A DNA stretch of 64,000 nucleotides from Tetrastigma voinierianum (lineage: Eukaryota; Streptophyta; Magnoliopsida; Vitales; Vitaceae). Numbering within the stretch: the stretch's first letter is position 1; every line of letters starts with the position of its first letter. A model generated the notes under the pieces. The model was not told where the DNA came from. It did not search any database and saw only the letters and a list, made by a program, of their open reading frames with translations. This document shows, piece by piece, positions 49,227 to 61,039 of the stretch. The DNA lies in NCBI GenBank assembly GCA_016808115.1, contig JAEQBH010005382.1:496001-560000 (forward strand), in the 5' to 3' direction. Both the position numbers and the translations under genes were made by a program.

Positions 49227-50640
49227 TTTCGATTTTTCTTCTGATATAATTGCTTATTTTTATGCAAAAATATGTACTTTATTTACGAATTTATATTTTG
49301 CGAGAAATTTAAAGCGATGAAATTCCAACAAAAATAAGGGAGTGGCTTGATTAAGAGCCGGGTGAGGTCGCGGCCAGAATCACGGTCACGTATAAGTGAT
49401 GGCAAGCAAAATAAAAGTTGTTACGACAGAAGAACACTTGCAGAGACCAAGACAGGAGGAACTTCCAAAGAAGATAATGTCGCGACACCGTTTTGAGGTC
49501 GCGACACGAAAATGAGATATTGTTGGTCGTAACAGAGAAATAATGTCGCGACCAGAAAGTATGGCAGAATGGACTTGCAATGTCTCTGCTACAAGCGATT
49601 TCGGGTTGCGTGAAGATATAAGTTGGAGACTCGATCAAGGTCGCGACACAGGAATTCCATGGCGACAATAAGAATGAAAATTTGCATAGTTAAAATGTTG
49701 TGACTAAAAGTGAGGTTGTGACGGGAGGCGATGAAGTCGCGACATACTTTTAAGATGTGACATAAATTTCAGCAGGAAAAAGCGATTAGGTCGCTGACTG
49801 GGAATTTTGCGTCGCGATAAGGTGATGAAAGACAAACAATTTTAAGTACTTGACATGAGAAGGAGGCGTGACCAGGATCGATTAATTTATGATAAGTAGT
49901 CGCGACATACTTAAGTCAGCGACATAGAATCTGCAGTGAAAGCAATCTGGTCGGTCGCGACATGGGCGGAAGTGCGTGACATAGAATTTATTGAAGGGTT
50001 AAGAAAAACATGGTTTACCATGAATTAACATAGCGGCAGCGAGGCGTGTCGCGACATCAAATCGAGGTCGCGACATATATTCCAAACCAAGCGGAACAGT
50101 CAGGTCGCGACCAGAAATAGAAAAATTGAAGGCGGTGAGGCGAGAGATGGTTGCGGCTGAATAGGAAGAAGGAATGGTCGCGACATATTTTTGAGGTCGC
50201 GGCAAGAATTTGAGTGATTAAAGAAAATATTGGAGTGGCGACCCTGGCCGTGCCGTGAGAAAACAAGCAGACCAGCATTTTTGAGTCACAACCTACTTGA
50301 AGGCTCAAGACAATTGAATGACGTCGCAACAGAAAAGAGGTCGGGACATCAAATTGAGGTCGCGGCACCGATTCTTGGAAACAAGAAAAATGAGGTCGCA
50401 ACCAGAATTCTCACTGCTGACAACTAACATAGTCACGACACAAAATTCATGTCGCGACCACTAATCAACTTGCAACTGAAGAAACAAGTCGCGGCCAACA
50501 TCAGTCGCGGCTTCGGCGGTGCGAAACGAGAAGAAGGTTGCAGCCGGTTTCCTGGCGTCACGATGATTTGCACAAACTAGACCCGGTACTACGTCACGAC
50601 GATCTTTTGAAGTTGCGGCGTAAAACAGTGAGCTGAGCCA
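49227..50640. repeat. GTCGCGAC minisatellite in the Athila leader
   Basis: The octamer palindrome GTCGCGAC occurs exactly 12 times, at 49479, 49498, 49545, 49640, 49736, 49899, 49954, 50048, 50067, 50104, 50177 and 50451. Many one-base variants (GTCGCGGC, GTCGCAAC, GTCGTAAC) lie between. Distances between exact copies are mostly near multiples of 18-19 bp (19, 37, 55, 73, 94-96), so the block is a decayed tandem repeat with unit GTCGCGACAT plus about nine A/T-rich bases, often ending TTGAG. It lies between the primer site and gag. No protein-coding frame is conserved. Confidence 0.85.
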
Positions 50641-52580
50641 TTGATTTTAGGGAAATCTACCTGGAGCCTTGGAATCAAGACTTAATTTCTAGAAGTTATA
50701 AATAGGCGTACACAGTTTTAGTAAAGTTAGCTTTTATTTTTGGGAACCCAGAACGGGTGAAGAAGAAAACTCACTGTATATTTTTAGAATAGATTTTTTT
50801 TCTTTTCTTTTCTTTCATTTCTTTGGATCTGAACCAGCGATTTGTTAGAATGTTGAAGTTGGAAGCAATATTTCAATTTCTTTCGTCTTGCGAAGTTTAA
50901 TGAAGTCTGAAACGATTTACAGAATTCGTTTCTTCTCGGTTATTGCAATTGCGATGGGTGTAAATTTATCGGTGCTCCATTGTCGATTGTCACGGTTTCG
51001 AAGCCCGGCTTCCACTAGTTTGAATTTATTATTGAATTCTGATCTTTCTTGCATAAATTAAAAGAAAGTACCTCAATTTAAGGGAGGATTTATTTGATTG
51101 ATGTGTTTTTCATGTGGTGTTCCCGATAGTAGTTTGAATGCAGATCGGATTGTATCTGCTCGATTTCGAGAGGCCCTTTGAGTGACACAGAGATGTCGAT
51201 TCCTGAGAGTTAGGAACATTCTAATTGTGGGTATGTTGGACCATTATTGACGAACTATTGAGCTCTGAGAGTTCACTTAGATAAATTCCCAATTCACTCA
51301 TAATTGATGTTGGAGGAGATTATTTATTAATTTAAATTATCAAAGATTTCACCTTAATCTGTTGGAAGGATCCTAACCCTGTGTTAGCTGAGATCTAATT
51401 AAGGGAAGGGAAGTATCCATTAGATTTAAAGGATGAGTCATCAATTAAGTTGTAGAAGTCTTGCAACAACCTTGATTTGGGAAGTAAGAATCCTACAGTC
51501 TCAAGAAATGGGTATGAAGTATTGAGAAAGAAAAATACCCAAATCTTGTAAAGAATATGTTGAATACAAGTAGTTGATTAAACCCCTGTCTTCAAGAGAA
51601 ACAGGGATATTTAATTGGTGAATAAAAGGAGAAATCCAACTTGCAATATCAGACATCTTTGTGAATCGAATCAATTTAGGGCGAGAGTTTTAAATGGATA
51701 TAATGCGAGAAATTATTTATTTCACGGTATTTCCTTATTAGTGTTCATTTTACAGGCTGATTAGGTCTTGATCATAGTGTATATAAGTTCATTAGCTTAT
51801 TTTAATGTCACAAGTTCTTTTATGTTATCTTTAAGACAATAATCCTTTAATCTTTAGTTGATAAACTTTATCATTGAGGTTCAGATAGTATGGATCTTGA
51901 GTAGTTGGGGTAGTTGGTTTTGATAATCTAAGTCAATCTTTGTGGGAATGATATATGGACTTACATCTATTTTTTACAACTTGGCCTGCTTGTACACTTG
52001 CGATTGTCGTAGACTAAACACATTACGTAATTCCGAACATTAAACCAGTTTTATTCATTTTAAAGAAACTCCAGTCCAATTTGACATGGCTACAGGAAAG
52101 TTGTAAGACTCCTGTAGAGGTGTTAAATTGAGAGGTTTAGTCTATATAACAAAAGGCAAACAGTGCACTCACTCTTGGGGGATGTATGTGGTCCCTCATA
52201 GACCTATATGCATTGGGATTCCTCACATGCCCGCTGGCAGCTCTGTTTGTTCCTCGAGGTGGAGGCTCAGCCAGTCCCTTTGTTCAAGCTCGCCAGCGAC
52301 CTTGTTCCTATGGGGCAACGATTCTTTCTAACATGCACATTGTATTCCTATCTGCGAAAATGCACATGTTAAACTCTTGGTGAACAAGCTTACGACACAA
52401 ACAAGAAGCAAAAACAAGGCTACCAAAAAGGTTACTGTTAGCTATTTTTTTTAATGGACAGTAAATTAATCAATTTAATCTAGCAATGAACTGCTAGGGA
52501 AAATAAAGGAGATGAAAGTTCACCAATACTTGTGATGAGGATCACAAGAGTTCAACAGTTCATCATTTGCACTTAGGCAC
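50641..52580 (-). other. Rest of the Athila leader, no gene seen
   Basis: The segment has moderate AT content without recognisable domains. It has no conserved frame and is taken as the untranslated 5' leader, which would be about 3.3 kb in all. A small Ser/Arg-rich open frame at 52128-52331 on the plus strand is antisense and unrecognised. Confidence 0.5.
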
Positions 52581-53882
52581 CATCACGACAGCAGCGCCAT
52601 TTGGTTAACAAATCTACGGTAGAGGTTAGAGATTTGGTGCTCGGAATAAAAATATTTATAAACCCTAAACCTCCTCTTTGTGTAACATAGCTCACGCCAA
52701 TAGTGGCTTTAAGATTCGAACACGAGGATGGGTTTTCTTCGCACAAATGATTAGCAGTTACGTAAAATGGTGAATTTCAATTTTTGGATTTGGGGTTTAT
52801 TAAAACGGTGAGGGGTAATGTTCGAGCTGAAAACAAGGTGAAGAAAAATATAAAAGAACTCCTTGAAGCATAGGGCCCTTTGGGTTTGAAATCTAAGGTG
52901 GCGAGGGTTCTCGGGTCCTTTCACCGCGTTGGGGAGGATGACCTATAGTCATTTCCTGAACCGGATCTTCATTTAGCTACTCATGAACCTAATAATTTTC
53001 CTTTTTGAAATATAGCATTTATTGAACATAAATGTTCTCGAGGCAGGTGAAAAATTTATCTCCTTGATCTATCCTACGTGGCTGAAATAAATGGGAAACT
53101 AGCAGGAGTCTCGGTGAATCCTAACAATAAGCATCCAGAACCCTAAAGATTGTCAAGTACTAGTCAATCAGGTACAATCCGGGATTTAAACCTAGAGTGG
53201 GAATGAAACATGGCCAAATAATAAATGCGCGTAAAGCATGAAAACCAGATTTACCTAAGATTCAAAGCCCAGTAGCTCTCCTCTTCAAGGATGAAGAGGG
53301 GTTAGCCAACCATCCTATGAGTTGTCATCCTCAGGGAGTGTTTGGAAGCCAAGAAAATGAGAGAAAAAGAGAGGAAATGAGAGAAAAGAAAAGCGGGGCT
53401 CGCAGTTCTCTGTATTAATGAAAACTACCTGAAATCTGATAACTTATACGAGCTTATATAGTGCTCCCGGTAAGAAAAATTAAAAAAATATCTCAATCTT
53501 ACTATGGGTATTTTAGGAAAAATCACAAAAATAGGTCAAATGGGGTCAACTGGATTAAAAATTTGGAAGCAGGTTGAGAGCAAGTCCGAGTTTTCTTCTG
53601 CAAAATTTTATGAGTGTCCCTCTGTACCTTTGCTCCATTTTCATGGCCGACACTTGACTCAGGATTGAACGGTATTTGCTTGGATTTCTTTGTGATCGAG
53701 CTAACTCAAAGGCTTTGGCATATTAGCTTGCAAAAACTACAAAAATGGCCTGGCGGTTGAGAGTAGGCATAGCGAGGCAGCAATGTGCCAATCGGGTTAA
53801 TTAAGCTGAATAGTACACAAAAAGTGCTCAAAACCTGCAATAAATAGGGCTCAAAATAGCACTATTTGGGCACTAATCGCAT
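52581..53882 (-). repeat. Athila primer binding site and 5' LTR
   Basis: On the minus strand TGGCGCTGCTGTC (about 52587-52599) is a mutated form of the TGGCGCCGTTGCC primer site used by Athila and Tat elements. It lies next to the LTR end at 52602. The LTR matches 26179-27522. Confidence 0.8.
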
Positions 53883-54005
53883 GCCTAGCTATCTAACTAC
53901 CCGATCATAAGCAGGTAATCAGTTTTATTATTTTTTTTTTAAACAATCTTTCAGGTATCAAAAAAAGATATCTCATATACATGAATAACTACTGATATCA
54001 TGTAT
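53883..54005 (-). repeat. Fragment of the L1 LTR
   Basis: It aligns with 39660-39760 of the L4 LTR (TCAGTTTTATTA, then ATCTCATA.ACATGAATAACTA). It lies between the Athila element and the composite element and shows that both inserted into the same LTR type. Confidence 0.65.
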
Positions 54006-57000
54006 TGTAAAACTCGGGAAAATTAGAAATTTTCAAAAATGTCAAAATGATAATAATAATAATAAATTGCCAGAATGGTTCAGGGAAGCCTAGAAAATTC
54101 ACTAGATCTCGGATGGCGAAGCAGATCTGCCTTAGTTGGATTCGTCTTATGAAATCTAGTTACCTAAAAATTTTTTGTTAAATTCCGAAACAGTCAGATT
54201 TTTCACGATTTTCGAGGTAACAGACGTCTGGTATTTCGAGACCAAAATTTTACGAATCACCGGTGGAAATAACTCAAGTTAAGTTCATTTTAAAATAAAT
54301 TGGATTTGAGCAGGCAGAAATTAAATTATTTCGAGTGAGATGAATCCGAGCAAGGATCACGTGACACGTGGCGCCATGAGGGCCACACACTTAACTTAAT
54401 TTAAGTTAGAACAAAAGGAAGAAAAGCTCATTTTTGGGGCTGGAACCGGCAGTGGGTTGAGTTAGAGAGAGAAATGAGAGAAACTCCTCATTCTCTCTAC
54501 GTTCTACGAAGATGGGTGGTCGGAATCCGTCGAGCCAAGATTTAAAGTTCATCTACTCGACTAGGGCTACGCGTGGGTACCCACAACACGCAATTTCGTC
54601 GAAGATTTCGTGTTTGGAGAAGAAAAGTTAGTGAGAGAAGCTCACACGCCTGCCACAAGATTTGCGACGATCGGCCCGGCTAGGTTTCGTCGGGCGAGAC
54701 TTAAGAGTCGGAATTGCTCGTCGAGGGAACAGCGGCGTGGACCGCGAATCAGAATTTTCGTCGAAGATTCGAGCGGAAGTTCGGGAAGGCTTTGGATCTC
54801 GGGTTTTCGGGACTCCAAAAAGTTTCGTCTTCGCTCCAAGAGGTAGGGAACCTTCCTACTCAGGTTTATTTCTTATCTAAATATTGTTTTGGTCTTGGTT
54901 GGGCCCTAAGGGATGTTTGGATTGTGTTCCCGAACATAAAAATCGTATTTTGCTGATTTGGAGTTGTTTTTGTTAAGTTGATTTTCGGGCTGAGTTTGGG
55001 ATGGGTTTTGTGCCATGTTTATGGCTAAATTGTGGACTCAATTAGGGAGGGTTTGTTGTCGGGTGAAAGGGTTGTTTCCGGGATGAGTTTGGGTAGGAAA
55101 AATAGCATGTACGGGAGCTTTAAAGGATCCTCGGGAACGCAATTTCGTGGGTTTTACGCAGTTGCCCAGCTGCACTGTTTGTGCAAGGCCTCCAACTTCG
55201 GACGCCCATAACTTTCTCGTCCGAGCTTCGTTTTGGGTGTTCTTAGACTCTATGGAAAAACCTTTGAGTCTAGAATCCATCCATATATAGCTTGATAAAA
55301 TTTGAACTCATATTTGGTCCAAAAATGACGAAAAATAGTAGGCCCCTTCTGGTTTCGTGCGTTAGTCACTGTTCATACGAGGCTTCCAACTTTAGATGGC
55401 CATAACTTTCTCGTCTGAGCTCCGTTTGGGGTGTTCTTGGACTCTATGGAAAGATCTTGGAGTCTAGAATATGAAAATATGATTTTAAATGGAAATTGGT
55501 GCTCAAATCCTTGTTGAATTTATTGTTACAACAAGTGTGCTAATTGTTGATTGTGTGGATGTGAGGAGTTGTGTGCTGAAGTGGCCATTATATGGCAGGT
55601 TGTAGGCTATCTTAGGTGCATGATATGCCATGAATTAGCCTAGAAAATGAGATGTGTCATTACTTGCCTAGGTAGTGACTTGATGAAATGTTAACAAGTA
55701 TTTGTGTGATTGATTGAAATGACATTTCTTGGTTAAGAGGTGTCATGCTTGGATGTCAATATGTGTGATCTAACATATTGGGTTTGTGATGTGTTTTCGT
55801 GTGGACATGGTTATTTCATGGCATGTTGTAGGCTAGTTTATTGGGCACTATGCGCTATGATGTAGCCTAGGGATTTGAGTATGACATTACTTGTCTAAGT
55901 AGTAGTCGGAATAATGTTGATGCATGCTTGTTTGATGTGTTGACATGAATGTGATAAATGTTAGTATGGCCCGCGTGTAATGCGTTTAATGAATGTATAG
56001 ACTTTTGTGCTTTAGACATGAGTGTCCATAATTTGCAGTGTAGTGTACGGTATAGGGTGTCCCATGTAAGTCTTTATACATTGGGCATGACTTAAGAAGT
56101 GCAATAGCACAATTACATTACTGCAGTGGGGACATCGCATGGTATGGGTGTGAGTGCATAGTCGTTGTCATTCACCATCCTTAGTGAATGGGTTGTGGAC
56201 TCGTACTTTGGACAAAGTCCAATGGAGATCCACGATTTGCATGGTTGACAATTAACATTGTGTTTGGTGTCGATGGTGAGACCGGTAAATGGGACAAAGT
56301 CCGTTGAGTCTCACGATTGCTTAGCATGAAATTAATACCCGTGTGTTAGGCAATTTAAGTAGGGATAGACACCCTCTCAGGTGAAAAACCTAGAACTTTG
56401 CGGTTAGACATGACCCCCATCGGTGAAAGACCCGAGAAAATGTCGGTTGGTGTGCAGTGTGCTGCGTCCGGAGGTGAGACCCCAAAAATCCATGGCCCAC
56501 AAATGCATATACACACGACACTTGATTACATCATGTAAAACCCGGGAAAATCCTAATTTTCTGAAAAATGGTAAAATGGTAATTTTGGTCAAAATCCGAA
56601 ATTTTTGTAGATCTCGGATGACAAAACGGACTTCACCGTTGGAATCGTCTCTCGAAATCTAGCTACCACGTCGAATTTCGCCAGTTTTGAAGTCAGATTT
56701 TCCGCGTTTTTCGAGGCAGGCGTAGTGCGGGACACTTGGCTTTTTATTTGAGTGGCTCACGATTGTGCTGCGATGTCCAGAGTGAAAAGAATGAGTCAAC
56801 TTGAGCTCAAGTGTGGGGCCACATGGACATAGCATCCTAATTGATTAGAAAATTCAAAGTGGATGGATTAAGTGGATGAAGTCTCTCGACTAATTAGAAC
56901 TTGACAAGTGGCAGTGAAGGACACGGGGAATAAAATAAAGAAAGAGCTTCTCCATTTTTGGAATGAATCGACGGTGGGAGAAGCGAATTTTTGAAAAATG

Positions 57001-59388
57001 GAGGGTTTCTGGAGAAGTGCAGCCTCTCTCTAGATTTCGAGGCTTTGGACCCAGTCGGTTCGCGTCGGGCCAAGAGCGAAGTTGTTCTCTGGCGAAGTGC
57101 GTGTGGGCGCCGGTTTTATTAGGTTTTGACAGCTCCAGAGGTGAGGGTCTTCTCCTGCTCGGTTATTTTTCGAGTTTTAAGAGCACTGTAAATGATTTGG
57201 AGTGTTTGAGGCCGTGAATGATCGTTTGGTCGGTCCCACAGCTTGGGGCCAGATTGTTGAATTTTGGGACCCGTTTTGGGGTGATCCGGACTGATCGGGC
57301 TAATGGTCCCCCTTGTGTTACTCAATTGTGTGTTAAATTATGGTTTGGGTGTTGTTAGGGCGGAAATGGCCATGGATTTGGTTCTAAAGTGGAACCGATG
57401 CGAAAATGAAGGCGTCACGGACAGCCACTGCTGTTTTGGGGCGGTAAAAATAGTCCCGGTTTGCTTGTTGGACCAAGAATGGTCCATGTGTGTTGTAAGT
57501 AAAATATTGCTCAAGATGAATGGCTTGAATTGTGTGGAAAAAATGAGATGTTAATGCATGCTATTTAATGTGTTAACATGAGGTTGAATTATATAAAAAT
57601 ATAATTGTGTGTGAGCCATTGGAATTGGATTGTTGATTAGCTCAAGTGAGCTAATTTTGGTGTTATTGCTATGAATTGAATAACATGATGTTGTGAGTTA
57701 ATTTATGTTAGTATATGCATGATTTATGTATTGACATGAATTGTTTGGAAATGGCATAATGCATTCCATATGCACTGGGGCACCCTAGAATGGTAGGTGT
57801 GAGTGCATGACATAAAAGAAATTAAAAAGGAAAATGGTTGTGAAATGAATTTCTATGGAAGATTTTCCAGAGAATTGGGTTGGGAGATTGTCCAACAATT
57901 CACGTCGGAGGAGCCCATAGATTGTTTGGGAGGTTATCGACAAATTAGCCTCGGTAGTCCGATGTATTCTGAGAAACTGGTATGATGTTTTCAAACAACG
58001 TTTTTGTTTTGTTTGTATTTTCGGCGTTTGGCTTAGGCGTGCGTGAAGTGCGTGTGGAGACTCGAGAAGTGGGAAAGGGTGAGTCACGTTCTCGTAATGT
58101 ATCGTATGAGCGTTCAAGTAGGATCGTGTATTTGCTTGAATGCGTTTGTGTTGAATCGTTGCGTAATGCGGCTTGGGTGGGAGTAGCGTGGGGAGTTATC
58201 GGCTCTTGGGCGTTGCTCATTTGCTGTCGAGGATCATTATTTCGGTGCGGGAGTGTTCGAGGAAGGCGGCTCATTAGAGCGTTTGAGAAGAAAGCCAACA
58301 TGTGGCTTTGATTTCATTTTTGTAAAACATGTATTAGAATTCTAAATTTTAATATATGTTGTATTAAGAGTGATATAATTAACTCTTGAACTATTATAAT
58401 ATAGTTGATGTATTTTTGGTGAGTATGATGTGTAGGTCAATGTGACCATTTTTACTCATGTATGGGTCTCATGACATGAGACACATGTTTTCCGCTAGTT
58501 GATGGGTTGTCAACGGGACCCCCGGGATAGAGGCGTCACACATCAAGTGGCACTAGAGGATAAAACCAGTGGGTATAGGTTTATTAAACAAAAAGCTTTT
58601 GTTTTATGAAATAAATGATTTTATAAGGGATCATCCAAAAAGCCTTTGGATTTGAAAAAGAAATGAAAATGACTTTATAAAATGATCATTGGATGTGATC
58701 CGAAAAAATAAAGGTTTTTATCACACATGGGGTTCTATCATGTGTGAGAGGAGTCGGTGAGGACTTGATACATGAGGCATGATGAGTCGCTTCATTCATG
58801 ACACGTAGGATTCTGTGCTAGGATTGTATGTCCTAGGTTGGTGTGTGCTTGGTTGTTTGACCATTCATGTGCATTTAGGTGGGGAATAGCCCTTGTAGGA
58901 CTTATCTCTACTGGGCGTTAGCTCACCTCGTCGTGGGACCCCCTTTTCAGGTATAGGACATGTGCAGACAAACGGTGCTCCTTAGAGGCCAGAATTATGA
59001 AGCGGGTCGGATTGTGGCCTTGATTCATGTTTTGTATATTATATTAGAACATGTTAGTTTTAATATAATGTTTTGTATTAAGAGTGATGTAATAACACTT
59101 GGTAGCTTTGGTGATATAGATTGTGTTTATATGGATAAATGGGCCCTACGTGGCCATTTTTACTCGTATGTTGACCTGGTGTGGTCGTTGTATAATATTG
59201 GGACAGGTTACCATGAAATTGCACAGGTTGTATTTTGGAGTGAAGCTCGCATCCTGAAAGGAGACTGCTTTCGATTTTCTTTAAATCCTGGGTCTGGGGA
59301 AAGGGACGATGGGTGGTGTCGGGTTACGAGCATCACCAGTCTGTGGGTTAGCGGGTTGCTCAGCGGGTACGGGATTTGGGGTGTCACA
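54006..59388 (+). mobile_element. Two-LTR element without internal region
   Basis: Two copies of one LTR type lie head to tail: 54006-56533 (starts TGTAAAACTCGGGAAAAT) and 56534-59388 (starts TGTAAAACCCGGGAAAAT, ends GGGGTGTCACA). TGTAT stands at 54001-54005 and at 59389-59393, a perfect 5-bp target duplication of the whole unit. No primer site, polypurine tract or coding region lies between the copies. The first copy seems to lack its 3' end. Either the internal region was deleted after insertion or an LTR-LTR circle form was integrated. Confidence 0.75.
55193..55460 (+). repeat. Two ~193-bp-spaced motif units in the first LTR copy
   Basis: CCAACTT(C/T)(G/A)GA, then GCCATAACTTTCTCGTC, GAGCT(T/C)CGTTT and GGTGTTCTT, followed by GACTCTATGGAAA, occurs at 55193 and 55386. 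It is the reverse complement of the unit at 40707-41355, and so has the same orientation relative to the LTR in both families. Confidence 0.8.
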
Positions 59389-61039
59389 TGTATACTTATG
59401 TGATATTCATTATCAAATAATCTCTTATAAACATTTAACCGTCATTTGCATTTTTTCATATAACAAAATTATCATTAATATTAACTTTGGCACATAACAC
59501 ATGTTATCATGATCATCTTACTATGATGCATTATTTCATATAACAATAAATTTATATAACCTTTAAACAATTTCAGTTTCCATAACAAATTCTGCCTGAA
59601 CAGTTCGGGGCAACTCCTAAGTCCATTTTCGACTACAATTTTGACCCTGTAAATGGGATTGTTAGAGAAAGTGATATTCTAACTTAATATACCCTTGTCT
59701 TAAGTTTCTTATGGTTAAAAAATCATGTCATTTGGACTTTTAATTTCGGAGATATGGTCTAAACATTTCGAACTAATCTTGGACATTTTCCAGGAACAGA
59801 ATATGGAATTGTGTCCTATATTTGAAATTTTCTAGGAACTTTAAAGACATAATTTGACCATAATTTCTCTATGAAAGTTGTTCTCCCAGATGTCTAGTTT
59901 GTACAAAAATTTGAATCACCTCATTTGGATCAGTATAACTCAAGTTATGATTTAAACAGCAGATTACTCGATTTAGAAATTTGTTTTTGAGACGAGTTTC
60001 GAATGAATTGTTGCCTCACTTTAACGAATTTTCTAGGTCCAATGGGGTCTAAATTTGGATACAATTATTTCAGGGAGATTTGTTTTTATATAAGTCTAGT
60101 TTATTTAAAAATTTGAATCACTCAATTTGGATGGTGGCTTCGACTTATGGCCTCAAGAGCCAAAAGCGCATTAGAAACACCAAAAGCGTATTGGGCGGGC
60201 AGGAATCGACCCAAACGAGCCTCCTTTGTGAATTTTAAGGTCGATGAGATCTAAATTTGGATACAATTATTTCATAAAGATTTGTTCTCCTAGAAGTCTA
60301 GTTTACTCAGAAATTTGAATCACTCAATTTGGATGAGTGATGACCAAGTTATAGTCAAGACAAAAACGTGGGTTTTGGAAATTTTTTGACAGCATCTCCC
60401 CTAAAACTCCAACATTTCCTTTATACATAATCTCCTCATTTGAGGACTACAAACCAAATAACAATCAAAACCAACTTAAAACCAACAAAAACAACAAAAC
60501 AAAGAGGGAGAAATTAGGGTAGTTTCCTAACCTTAATTTTTTTGAAACCTTCTCTTCCTCTCTTATCCCTTTCTCTTCTTTCTTCTTCTTTCTCTTCTTT
60601 TCTTCTCTCTTTGTAAGTAGGACCAGAGACAAAGAAAATCAAACCAAATTGAGAAAGCTCCACAAACCGTAACCTTAGCTCCCTTTGAGCCAAAATGAGA
60701 TATTTTTCTCCTTCCAAGACCAGTTTTTGGTCTTATCCCTCATTTGCTATATGGCCATGTTTGGAAAAACCCATTTTTGCATTTAAAGCCCTTCTTTTCT
60801 CTTTCATTTACACTTCAACTTATCAATATTTCTATATTGGCATATAAACTTATTATCATATGACCTTTAGGTCCTGAATTAGTAAATTACTAATGTACAC
60901 TTGACTATTTGATTAATCTCGGTTTTTTTTTTATCATTTTTCTCGCTTAGCATTTAAATTCCGGAAAAATATACATTTATTTTTATTATACCCTAAACAT
61001 GTTATAAAATGACTAGGGCATAATTTGGGTGTTAAAGCA
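59389..61039 (-). repeat. Remaining part of the L1 LTR
   Basis: The right end (TTATTATACCCTAAACATGT then ATAAAATGACTAGGG) matches 42390-42425 of the L4 LTR and ends CATAATTTGGGTGTTAAAGCA. Three motif units TTGAATCAC...ATTTGGAT...AAGTTAT lie at about 59911, 60112 and 60314. Orientation is minus. CT-rich stretches at 60550-60620 mimic a short Glu/Arg ORF on the minus strand, which is not believed. Confidence 0.65.

Larger units (their letters stand above)
26179..53882 (-). mobile_element. Athila-type Ty3/gypsy retrotransposon with nested insertion
   Basis: On the minus strand the order is 5' LTR (52602-53882), primer binding site, long leader, gag, protease, RT, RNase H, integrase, third reading frame and 3' LTR (26179-27522). 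The polyprotein has the phrases KGISP, LNPHMQEV and IIYPISDNTWVSPTQVVPKK of the Athila/Tat branch, and the primer site is of the TGGCGC type usual there. A 13-kb Tekay-type element (32585-45582) sits in the RNase H domain; without it the element is about 14.7 kb. Imperfect target duplications TGCAT (26174-26178) and TGCCT (53883-53887) flank it. All frames are broken. Confidence 0.85.

Noticed and set aside
49360..50520. CRISPR-like array
   Set aside because: The GTCGCGAC repeat is 8 bp, spacing is irregular multiples of 18-19 bp, the host is a plant and no cas gene is present.
57785..58311. ORFs of about 110 codons on both strands in the second LTR copy
   Set aside because: No counterpart in the other copies of the same LTR, and no recognisable domain.
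58960..59403. 147-codon plus-strand ORF near the LTR end
   Set aside because: It runs across the LTR boundary at 59388 and is not conserved in the related LTR ends.
60514..60717. Glu/Arg/Lys-rich minus-strand ORF
   Set aside because: It is a CT-rich simple-sequence stretch inside an LTR read on the opposite strand.
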